A program made the position numbers and the translations under genes. From assembly GCA_000697335.1 (NCBI GenBank), contig JNEM01015975.1:1-44364 (forward strand): DNA of 44,364 nucleotides, given 5' to 3'. Below are positions 33,372 through 43,593 of the stretch, one piece after another. Below the pieces are notes generated by a model. That model saw nothing but the letters and a program-made list of their open reading frames with translations, was not told the origin of the DNA and did not search any database. Source of the DNA: Conidiobolus incongruus B7586 (lineage: Eukaryota; Entomophthoromycota; Entomophthoromycetes; Entomophthorales; Conidiobolaceae). Within the stretch, counting starts at the first letter, position 1. Each line of letters opens with the position of its first letter.

Positions 33372-36108
33372 TTTTAATTGATTATAATTATATTATATGA
33401 ATATTATTAGTTTTAATAATAAATATATGCTGTAATTGATGATTTCATTTACTTGGAGAACCTGTCATAATTAAAACTTCTATTTGATATTAATAAAATT
33501 ATGGGTTTGAGGTAAAGGTAAAAGTCACCTTTTGATAGTTTTTCTATATCAGAGAAATATTTGAAAATATTTAGTTTTAAAATATATATGATATAGTTAT
33601 AATATTGTAATAAATCCTATTATATATACCTGATCATAATAACTATAACACAATAAAATTATTCTTAGTAATATAGCTTAATATATTAACTGACAATAAC
33701 TTGCTAACCACTTTAAAATTATATATATAGTTAGCAAATTGATTATTGTATTTTTATTAAAATAAAATAATTAAAATAAAAATTTAAATTGAAAACTGTT
33801 ATATGCAAAAGAATAATATTGCTATGGTGTACTACACTATGGTTCTACATTTATAATATTTTCCATTTTACATATATTTTAATCATTCCAGAATATTAAA
33901 TATTATTGCAAATTTTAAATAATAAAATTTTAAAATATACAATATACAGAAATAAATATATAACATAGAATTAATACTCACTTTTATTATTAATAACTTT
34001 TTGTTATATTTTTAATAAACTTTTAATACTTAAAAAACAATTCCTTTTATGAAAGATTAAAATTTAATTTTTTACAAATTAATTAATTGATAAAAAATTT
34101 TTATATAAATATATTTTTTAATTTCTTAAAAGAATTATATTTATATAAGATATAGTCAAATAAATATATTTAATATAGTAGCTTTTCCTAATTATTTTTA
34201 ATTAGAAAATTCTTTATAATTTTAATTTTATATATTTTACAATTATAATATCAAATAACAAGAATTTTTATATTAAATTGAGTATATTAAATAGAAATAA
34301 TTTAGTTTAAATAATATAAAGCTTACTATTAATTTATTTTCTTTCAAAAATTAAATAATAATAATAATAATAATTAATATTTTTTATAAATAGTAAGTTT
34401 ATTTATTAGAATTTATAATGGGAATTATTTAATTTAATATTTTGATTGGTTTTTCAACAAAAGATTATATAAAAACATTTATAATATACTAATTTAAACA
34501 ATTTATTATGAAAATCTTTATCTTTAATTATATATTAGTAACTTTATTTAATTATAGCTATTTTAGCTTTTTTAAGTTTTAATTAAGTTATTAAATATTT
34601 ATTTTATATTTTTATATTTTAAATCAAGTTAAAAATTAATATATATAATGTATTTATATAAATAATATTAAAGTGACTTGATAATTCTTTAACTGAAATA
34701 GAAAGTTATTTTTAGTATATTTTTTTATTTTATTAATAATTAAAAATAATAGCAGTTAAAATTATTCTTTTAAATTTTAGTTATTTTCCTTGTTAGATTT
34801 AAATTAATTTACTTATCAATAAATAATAAATTTACATAATCATTATTTTTATATGCTATTTAAAAAATTTGTGATTAAGTATTAATCATACTAAAATAAA
34901 AAACTATGATAATTATTTTTATATAAAGTGAGAATTATTAATATTCAAAACCTGTTCATTAATTTTCCAATAGCTTAACATTATTGCAGGATCTAATACA
35001 TGAAATTATTAGATTCCAAAGTAATTTTATCATTCCAAAAATATGACTATTTTATAAATAGTAATAAAAATATTTAAAATAATCATTATTTAAATAATAT
35101 AAACTATTATATTTTAATATTTATGAACTTGATAATTTAATAATTTATAATCATTTTAGAATTTTTATTCCAATAATTTGAAATTAAATTAAATTATTGG
35201 AATTTTTATAAAAATCTTTCAAATCTAGAACAATATGTATTAGTAATATTTTATAATCCGAACATTGCAGATTATTATGTAATTTAATATAAGTTAATTT
35301 AATTACAAAACCTTCATGACATATACATATGATCATTCGATACTTATTTAATCCCATTCAAATCAACAGATCATTTAGCTTATTACCCTATTTGAATAAT
35401 TATTCTCTATAAATCCACTAATGTATTCGGTCAATAAATATTATCTTATTAGTAATTTATATTAACAACGTTTCAATTACAGAGTACCACTGATTTGTTA
35501 TTCTCTAAACTTTTAAAATTCGATTCAGGACCATTATATAGAACTCATTTCATCACTTTTATATGGAATATTATTAATAAGAATATCTTGTATTTTCTTA
35601 ATTAATAGTGGATAATTTTAAATTTTATAGAAATAATTGAACAATTTTTAAGATTAATTAATATTAAATTTATCTTGAATTAAAATAATGAGAACTTCAT
35701 TTTTGGAAGATATGAATAGTGTTTCAAAATTAGTTTATAATCCCAATATATTGATCATCATATTGTTGCATTGTATATATACTAAAATTATTAAAACTCC
35801 ATGATATTAATTTTTTTATAAATCTAAGATATTTTTAATAATTATCAATACAAAGTGTTAAGAAAGATGGATAATTAGAGTGTGAGAAATATTAACTAAA
35901 ATAGAAATCAAGGAGAAGATGAGGCAATAATTTCAAAAAATGACTCAATAAGAAAATTCTAAATATTTTTATTATAAATGGCAGGGTCTTTGCTAAAATT
36001 TAGGATTAATTAAATTAACTATCACTTAAAACAATTGTTTCAAAAAAGACTATTTATACTCCTCAGACCATCTTTATTTGTTTATCATCTTCATTTTTCT
36101 TTAATATC
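33372..36108. other. Long extremely AT-rich gene desert 1
   Basis: About 2.7 kb between the divergent SRP9 and cystinosin genes, even richer in A/T than other spacers, with homopolymer runs and an AAT microsatellite at about 34355-34374. No coding signal on either strand. A TATTTATA at 36051-36058, some 50 bases before the cystinosin ATG, could be its TATA box. Confidence 0.6.
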
Positions 36109-37303
36109 ATGGAATGGCTACCGTTTTTATCACAGTCACTTGGCTGGGTAATTATTAATAAGAATTAATCAAAATCCATTAACAATAACTATTAAATAGA
36201 TTTATTTCACCGCTTGGTCAATTAGTTTCTATCCTCAAGCCATTCTTAATTATAGAAGAAAGAGGTATACTTTATTTGAATTTCAAATTGAAATTGATAT
36301 TGATAATATAATTTAGTGTTCAAGGCCTTTCTATGGATTTTTTATCCTATAATGTTTATGGTTTTACTTGTTATTCAGTAAGTTAAATATATTCAATATT
36401 CACTAAAATAATAATAATCTAATTGAGAATAGGTCTATGTACTCTCATTTTATTTTTCCTCTGCAATTCAAGATCAATATAAAAGCAGACACGACGGTAA
36501 ACCCAATTTAGTCAAAATTAATGATGTATTCTTCGCTTGTCACGCTTTATTGCTTTCTTCAATTACACTGTATCAAACGTTAATCTATAAGGTAATCTTT
36601 GTTTCAAACTATATATATATATATATATATTTTAATATTGATATTGGATAATGTAGAGAGATAGCAACCAACAAAAATCTCAATTTGCTAACTATGTACT
36701 CTGTGGATTTAATTTCGTCGTATTCACATCCTTTGTATTAGTGTTATATGGATGGTTCCAAGTATTGGATTTCTTGTATATAATTTCTTATATCAAAGTA
36801 GTTACCAGTCTTATCAAATATTGTCCTCAGGTAATTTGCACAGTTGATTATATTTAAAAATTTATGCTAATTTGGCTGTTAAATTATAGGCGTATATCAA
36901 TTTTAAGAGAAAATCAACTATTGGATGGAGTATTCACAACATTTTACTAGATTTTACAGGTGGTATATTATCCATTTTACAATTGGTTTTGGATGCTTAT
37001 ATTCAGAACGATTGGGGAGGTATCTTAGGGGTAAGTTCATTTAATCTTAAATCTAAACTTATTACTAATTATATATTTTTTAATTAATTATAATTAGAAC
37101 CCTGTAAAATTGTAAGAAAATTACCATTATCTAAATTGAAATTAAATTACTAATTTTATAATGTTTTTAGATTCCTTGGAAATACATCTATTATTTTTGA
37201 TATATTATTTATTATCCAACACTATGTTTTATATCGACATTCTAACTCTGAAGATAATGGATATCAACTTAGTCCTGACAATGGATACCAGCGTCTTGAA
37301 TAG
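36109..37303 (+). CDS. ERS1: Cystinosin/Ers1-like lysosomal (vacuolar) cystine transporter, 8 exons
   Basis: Seven-helix PQ-loop protein that exports cystine with protons from the vacuole/lysosome. Exons 36109-36147, 36200-36264, 36317-36377, 36433-36591, 36657-36830, 36890-37030, 37098-37111 (14 nt) and 37171-37303 give 261 aa. The first PQ loop is [16 protein letters not shown] (Pro25-Gln26) with the following [10 protein letters not shown]; the second is [19 protein letters not shown] (Pro165-Gln166), then [13 protein letters not shown], which holds the Asp important for proton coupling in cystinosins, and a family ending [14 protein letters not shown]. The tail [16 protein letters not shown] ends in YQRL, a tyrosine sorting signal placed like the GYDQL signal of human cystinosin. 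There is no signal peptide and no long lumenal domain, so it is like yeast Ers1 (about 260 aa) rather than human (about 370 aa). Intron 4 contains a TA microsatellite. Confidence 0.93.
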
Positions 37304-38790
37304 TGTAATATAACTCTATGTATCATTTGATTTGTTAATAAATCTCTATCTTTACTTGTACATAGATTTATGAAAACATTCATTTATATTTTCATATTTT
37401 ATCAAGTAATTGTCTAAAATAAAGTATATTGAATTAATTGAGTTATCTTATCACGTCTAAGTGATAAATTATAATGTTGGAATGAATATATTATTTAGTT
37501 AGAATTGATGTATTAAAAAAATAATATACATCTATCAAATTTAAAAATAAATTTGTTTAGGTCATAATGAAGGATAAAATTTTGACTTTTATTCAATTAA
37601 TTAAAATCATAATAATAATAATAATAATAATAATAATTTTGAGATAATTATGTAAAAGAAAAAAAAATCTTAGATTTCAATATATTATAATCATCAAAAA
37701 ATAATTTGAAATATTTTTATTTATTAAATAAATTAATCATAACATTTTTAAATAGAATAAATTGATATAAAGAGATATAAAAAGATATAAAATATATTTT
37801 ATTAAATTTAATAAGTTAATTTTAAATTTTAATATATATATATTATTGTTTAATAACAATGAAAAATAATTATAAATTTCAAAATTTAAATTATAATTAA
37901 TTAAAAAATTCTCTTATATTATTGGTAATAAGTTAAAAATTTTTTAGTTAGAAAATATTGTATATATATAGTATAATAGGATATAGCTAATCTTAAATAT
38001 TTAGAAATATAAATTATTCTCTAGATAAACAATAATAATGATTATTACATATTACAGTATATTATATTTTAATAATAAATAATTTTTAAATTAATTTTTA
38101 TATATTTTTATTATATTTTTGATATATTTATATTATTAAATTTTTAAATTTAAATATTAAAATATTATATTTAAAAATTAAAGTATATATTTAATTAATT
38201 TTAGTTAATATTATAATTATAATGATTTTAATTTTATGAGAGTGACTCACTGATAATAAAATTCAAGCTTTTATCAAATTGAAAATGGGATATTCTTTAT
38301 GGAAAATGGATATCATAAATAATAGTATTATGAAGTTGTTTATTCAACTCAATTTGAGTGCTATGAATTGATAATAATCGATCTGAAACTATGATAAAAG
38401 TTAATGAGTTTATTATTATTATTTCTATTGACTCTACTATTACTGTATTTATCATATAAAATTGAATGGTTTAAAAATTTTGTAATATTATTGTAAAAAC
38501 AATATAATCACAGATTCAAATTTTTAAAACTTTATTTATTATTATAATTTTTATCTTTTTATTGATTATTATAAAATAAATATTTATTAATTACTTATAT
38601 TAATTATTTAATTATTAACTTAATTTTATTAGAATATACTTCAATCAATAAACTTGTATTTATATGGAACTTAATCACGAAGTTATCTTGAACCTATATA
38701 ATATTAGGTAGTAATATATATAAATACTTCAGATGCTATCACCTATAAAGAAAGCATTCATACTTTATTAATGCATTATAATTAACCATT

Positions 38791-38836
38791 TTATTCATTT
38801 TCATAAGCTCTTATTTTCCGCAGTTCTTCCAAAATC
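38791..38836 (-). other. Orphan terminal-exon-like patch
   Basis: On the minus strand a good acceptor (TATTTTGCAG) is followed by a 46-nt stretch that in one frame reads ILEELRKIRAYENE and stops. The composition is protein-like and GC-richer than the surroundings. No upstream exon could be joined with confidence, so this may be the end of an unrecognised small gene, a gene relic or chance. Confidence 0.2.
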
Positions 38837-40544
38837 CTGCAAAATACAAAATAACATATAATACAAATATAATTTTTGTTATTTTGAAAAAAAATAATAT
38901 ATAAATTGGAAGAAAATTGATAAAGGGGCTTTGTTTTTATATCTAGCATCTAGATTTATCCTTTAACACTATTCCCGGGATTTCAACTAGTACTGAACAT
39001 GCCTATCAATATTTAATCAAGGCTTAGATAAACTATCACTTGCAGCATTGATACTTAAACATTATTTTAAAATAGTATTTAGTTTCAAACTTGCTATCTT
39101 TAGTCAAATATAAACAATTCTGACTATGTTTTTACGTTTAAAATATAATAACAAGTTGGAATTTTATTAAAAAAAATTTAAAAAATTGGAACGTTACAAA
39201 CTTGAGGTGAATTTAAATTTTACTTAGTTTTTAATATCAAATAACTTTTTAATTAGATGGAAAACAATATCTAACCTAAAAGGATATATTATATAAATGT
39301 CTCTTTGAAACACCAAGAACAAGACCTTAATAAGTCTAATATCTTAATAAAAGGCTTTTTGAGCACGAAATCATTTGGAGTGTTAGATCTATAAATATTA
39401 CAGTAATTGATCATTATCAAAACCAGTGAATTAAGGAATTATTTTTTAACAAAAACTAACACAAAAGACATATTTACTAGTTAATTTATTAATCAATATA
39501 AATTTAAAAGATTATTTATAAATAATTTCTCATAATATGTAAATAACGTATGAAAATAATAAGATTATAATAGATTAACAAACCAATAAAAAGCTTTAAA
39601 TAGTCAAACTCATTATAATTTCCATATTACAATACATTGATTGTAATACTTTAAGTCAAACAAGAAAATTTACTAATATTATACTAAGGTTACAAGATAA
39701 TATATTACCACTAGAAAACACAATTAAATATCTGAAAATAAGATGTTTTATTGATAAACACTAATATCTTTTAAAAACTCTGTTTAATATTTAAATTAAA
39801 ATAATAGAAAATTATTAAGAAAAATATAATTTTATTAAAAACAAAATAAAAGGTAAATTTGAACCAATTGTTATTTGCTTTGAATGTTAAAAAAGAAAAA
39901 TTCATAATTTATTTAGTAATAAGCCAATTTGAGCAAATATAGCATTGTTTTAAAAGCCTAGTTGTCGTTTCTATTTTTTAAAACAAGCTTTAATGAGATT
40001 TATTTTAATTCTCTAATATTATCAAATATTAATAGTTATAGTTATTATTGAGTTTAATATAATTAAAAGAAATATTTAGTTTTTAATTTTAATATATAAG
40101 CTTTTATAAAGTATTACTTTTTAATTTATAAATTTGAAATTTAAAAAAAAATTAAAAATTTTCAAAAAAAGAATTAATTTATCAAAAAAAAATTAAGAAA
40201 TAATTAAAAAATTATAATAAAATATCAAAAAACTTACCAATAAAATATATTATAATATTGCTAAAATGAATTATTAAATTATATTTTATTATTTCGTTTT
40301 TTATATTTAAAACTGAAAAATTAATATAAGAAAGCAAAAATGTTTCATTAGAAGTAAAATTTTGAGATTAACATTAAAATGAATTCATCATAGTTTTAAA
40401 AACAACTAACTTTCAAAAAAAAGAATACGTTTGGTATAATATAATCTTTTGAAACAAGTATTATGCAAGAAAAACATATGATAATTGTAGATTTCTACAT
40501 ATAGAAATTATATCAAGAATGACTTTCAATTGTCCTTAATATTA

Positions 40545-40705
40545 TGTAGAGATGGTTCAAGGTATCAATACTGTTAGAAATATACTCCTCCGCTCTTTAA
40601 CAGTCAATTGAGCTAGTCTTCGAGGATTAGTGCTGGGGCTTACCGCTTGGGGTCTCTGGACTCTATGCAGAATTTGGACAAGGGTGATCAACTTTGGTCA
40701 TGTTT
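40545..40705 (+). ncRNA. Candidate structured RNA in the AT desert
   Basis: A sharply GC-richer island of about 160 bases in near-pure A/T. Four hairpins follow one another on the plus strand: ACTGTTA 40570-40576 with TAACAGT 40598-40604; CTAGTCT 40613-40619 with GGATTAG 40624-40630 around a UCGA loop; GGGGTC 40649-40654 with GACTCT 40659-40664 around UCUG; GATCA 40687-40691 with TGGTC 40696-40700 around ACUU. The stems include G-U pairs. I could not match it to U1-U6, RNase P/MRP, SRP RNA or a tRNA from memory. Strand is uncertain; open frames on both strands across it look like a by-product of fewer A/T-rich stops. Confidence 0.4.
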
Positions 40706-40860
40706 AATTTTAAATTTTAATTCTATCCTAGTATCTATAATATTAAAATTGCTAAATTAATTAGTTTGTATTTTCATTTATTATTTCAAATGATTTCTTA
40801 TGTTTAAAATTAATATAATAACCTGATTATTATAAATCAATTTATGGATACCATATAAAG

Positions 40861-40862
<2 letters not shown>

Positions 40863-40894
<32 letters not shown>
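40863..40894. repeat. (TA)n microsatellite
   Basis: An uninterrupted run of about 16 AT dinucleotides. It is the longest simple repeat in the window and lies just right of the GC-richer island. Shorter TA and AAT/ATT runs occur at 36610-36630 (inside a cystinosin intron), 37609-37637 and 43432-43455. Confidence 0.9.
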
Positions 40895-40896
<2 letters not shown>

Positions 40897-41609
40897 CTTT
40901 TTATTAAATATTAATTGTTACTTTAGTAATCATTTTTAAAAGATATATTTTATATTTTTTATATTTTTATATTTTGCAATTGTAAAATTAATAAAAATCT
41001 CAAATTTTTTAGTATTTAAACTATATTGACATGAATAGATTTCTATGACACTTAAAATTTTAAATTCTAATTTTTAGTAAATATATATATATATATAATA
41101 TAATCATAATTATTTGTATTCATTACTGAAATTAAAGTGATGTAATACACCTTTTTATTACTCGTTATATAAACTATATTTTTTATTGCCCTTTAACAAT
41201 AGTTAAAAATTCGAGATTCACACCAGTTCAATCAAATAGAAATATTATTCTTTTTCAAATATGGTTTAGTTATAGTATTAAAACTACTTTATTTCTACTT
41301 GAATTATATAATATATTTATTCTTGATAAAAATAATTTATAACTTATATAAAGATTAAGACTTAGTTTTGAAATAATGCTAAGGATCCATTTATATACTA
41401 ATTTTATCAAATTGAATAAATTCTCCCATAATATTCTGCATAAATTAGCCAGATGATAATTATTAATCGAACATTTGCATTATATTTATTTTTTAACTAA
41501 TAATTTTTTTTCTACTAAATTTCATGCAATTTTGCCATACTTCAAATTAAAACTGATTCTAACTTAAAATATATAACTTCTTTGAACATTGTTAATCTTT
41601 GTTATAAAC

Positions 41610-43232
41610 ATGTTATCTTGTGATGCTTGCCGTATTGCTAAAAAGAAATGCAACAGGAAAAGACCCTGTGAGCGATGCAGTGAAAAAGAAATTGAATGTA
41701 CCTATAATGCTACCAGCTATCACTCTGAAGTTGTGCCTAAATATAAACAATATGAAGACAGACTGAAGAAGTTGGAAGATATGATTTCTCAAATTAGACA
41801 ATTTAATGGTTTGCCTAAATTCGATCCCGAGTTATTATACTTTAATAATCCTTCTGAAGATTTCTTCGGATTTTCATATAAATTACCAATTATATCTCCT
41901 GTTAAAAGTGTTCAACAAACTAAACTATATCTCAAGGATTTACTTGATGTCTTTTTAAATAGTATACTACCTCCTTTTCCATTTATTAATCCAGCAACAC
42001 TCAAAGCTAAATTCGAAATCAATCCTTTTGACAGTCCCTTATTAACTGCAGCATATTGTAAAGCCCAGCTATATTTAAGCCAGTTTCCTACTAGCTGCTG
42101 TGTACCTCCAGTCCGCGATAACTATTTTTATAATATTACCTTAGTATTACTACAAAAAAATACTGATGAATTAACTTTAGAATCCGTTCAAGCACTATTA
42201 CTAACATCCCTGTTAGAATTAGAAACCAATATGAGTACTGCTTTCAAACGTCATTGTACCGAAGCCATCAAAAAAGCCAACATGCTATACTTGCATGATC
42301 CAGACAGTTTCCAAAGAATCAGCGATTTACATATCCTTAAACTCGAAAAAGATGCCACCTGGTGTATGGTATTCCTTCTTGATTACTTATCATCCTGTAT
42401 TTGGGGTCTTCCACCGATAATGCCTAATTTGCCCACAACATTTGGCAGTATTGATGATGATATTGCCCAGACTTACCAATCAATACAAATACCATGTACT
42501 TACCTTGATCCGTTGGCTGAACAATTCTTGTCTATGAAGCTATATGTAGCTTGGGTTAAGATATTTAGTATTGTAAACTCCCACAAAGCGCCCTTACAAC
42601 CGTTTAATGTATTTTTCCCAGAACAATTCAAAAAGCGATATACAGCCACTTCAAATGTACTCACAGCAATTCAAAATATTTTATCACCCTTCCTATCTCC
42701 TGAATACTTTAACTCAGAACATCCTCTGCATCCAGCTCGCACTGTGCACCTTTCAGTTTATTTATTACATCACTCTGTAACTATTGATTTAGCTGAATTG
42801 TTGATCAATTCCTCTAAAATTGTCCATATGCAAGCTTATCCTGAACTAATGGAACGCACTCAAGAATTCCATTTTGTGCGTGTTAACTGTGCTAAGCTGT
42901 TGAATCAAGTCCTTGAACCATATATGAACCAAACTGTTTACCAAAAATCTAGTCTAGATCTTAACTTTGTATTTACTATTGCTTACTATCATATGTACAA
43001 GGCCTTTATGATGGATCTAATATCACCCAACTCGCAATTATATGCTAATCGTGCTAAGCAACAGTTCTTGAAATTGATGAAATATTACCCAAGCTTGAAT
43101 AGAATTATAGTTAATTTGGATATATTAGAAACTGAGCCCAAAACCGTTAGCTCCAATGGTGGTTTTCAGTTTATTGGCTTCTGCACCAGTCCAATTTGCC
43201 CATTTACAGCATCAAGACAGATTAGACCGTGA
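41610..43232 (+). CDS. Zn(II)2Cys6 fungal transcription factor, single exon
   Basis: A 540-aa DNA-binding regulator of the fungal binuclear zinc cluster class. The cluster sits at the extreme N-terminus with spacing C-x2-C-x6-C-x5-C-x2-C-x6-C (Cys4, 7, 14, 20, 23 and 30; CDACRIAKKKCNRKRPC). A linker and a predicted coiled coil (YEDRLKKLEDMISQIRQF, about residues 48-66) follow, which usually mediates dimer binding to paired CGG half-sites. The remaining part has the helical fungal-specific middle homology pattern, with LYLKDLLDVFLNSILPPFPFI early, SVQALLLTSLLELE and a stretch of alternating hydrophobic and basic helices. The target genes are unknown. The ATG at 41610 places the first cysteine at residue 4, typical of the class. 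No intron is needed to reach the stop, which is unusual beside its intron-rich neighbours but fits large families of such regulators in early-diverging fungi. Confidence 0.9.
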   Translation: MLSCDACRIAKKKCNRKRPCERCSEKEIECTYNATSYHSEVVPKYKQYEDRLKKLEDMISQIRQFNGLPKFDPELLYFNNPSEDFFGFSYKLPIISPVKSVQQTKLYLKDLLDVFLNSILPPFPFINPATLKAKFEINPFDSPLLTAAYCKAQLYLSQFPTSCCVPPVRDNYFYNITLVLLQKNTDELTLESVQALLLTSLLELETNMSTAFKRHCTEAIKKANMLYLHDPDSFQRISDLHILKLEKDATWCMVFLLDYLSSCIWGLPPIMPNLPTTFGSIDDDIAQTYQSIQIPCTYLDPLAEQFLSMKLYVAWVKIFSIVNSHKAPLQPFNVFFPEQFKKRYTATSNVLTAIQNILSPFLSPEYFNSEHPLHPARTVHLSVYLLHHSVTIDLAELLINSSKIVHMQAYPELMERTQEFHFVRVNCAKLLNQVLEPYMNQTVYQKSSLDLNFVFTIAYYHMYKAFMMDLISPNSQLYANRAKQQFLKLMKYYPSLNRIIVNLDILETEPKTVSSNGGFQFIGFCTSPICPFTASRQIRP

Positions 43233-43593
43233 GATTTGTAATTTTAAATACTATTCCGCGAATTTAAATCTTTATACTAATCAATTAATATTTAATAAAA
43301 GTATCCCAATTTGTAATTAACATTTATCAAATTTTTATAATAATGACATGTGTATTTGATTTTATACAATATTTAAGATTAATGTGTCAAAAACTCCATT
43401 CAATGAAATGGGAGAATTAATGTATATAGAAATTATTATTATTATTATTATTATTTAAAGTTATATAAAAATTAAAAAAAAATTCAAAATTTAGTCTAAT
43501 ATAGTTTATAATATATTTAAAACAATGATTAAAATTATAAGTGTACTTGAATTTCTATAAATGATATTTTTAAAATAACTAAAATCAGTTTAA
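43233..43593. other. Convergent spacer with ATT microsatellite
   Basis: Spacer between the Zn-cluster gene and ribosomal protein L7, both ending here. An ATT repeat lies at about 43432-43455. Nothing else seen. Confidence 0.65.

Larger units (their letters stand above)
37304..41609. other. Long extremely AT-rich gene desert 2
   Basis: About 4.3 kb without a supported protein gene. It holds an AAT microsatellite (about 37609-37637), a long TA run (40863-40894), a short minus-strand exon-like patch at 38791-38836, a mildly GC-richer patch at about 38935-39060 containing CCCGGGA, and the structured island at 40545-40705. The rest is near-pure A/T. Its right end holds the promoter of the Zn-cluster gene. 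Confidence 0.6.

Noticed and set aside
39180-39215. U6 snRNA-like string (AAATTGGAACG)
   Set aside because: The match is short and the conserved ACAGAGA and AGC elements of U6 do not follow.
40545-40705. tRNA gene in the GC-richer island
   Set aside because: An A-box-like TAGCTCAATTG is on the minus strand, while the B-box-like GGTTCAAGG is on the plus strand, and no cloverleaf forms.
40552-40707. A protein gene in the island
   Set aside because: The plus frame from ATG 40552 stops after 19 codons, and the later open part has no start or family match. Both strands look open because the island has fewer A/T-rich stops.
41589-41609. Upstream non-ATG start for the Zn-cluster protein
   Set aside because: The codon at 41589 is TTG; the ATG at 41610 places the zinc cluster at the N-terminus as is usual in the class.
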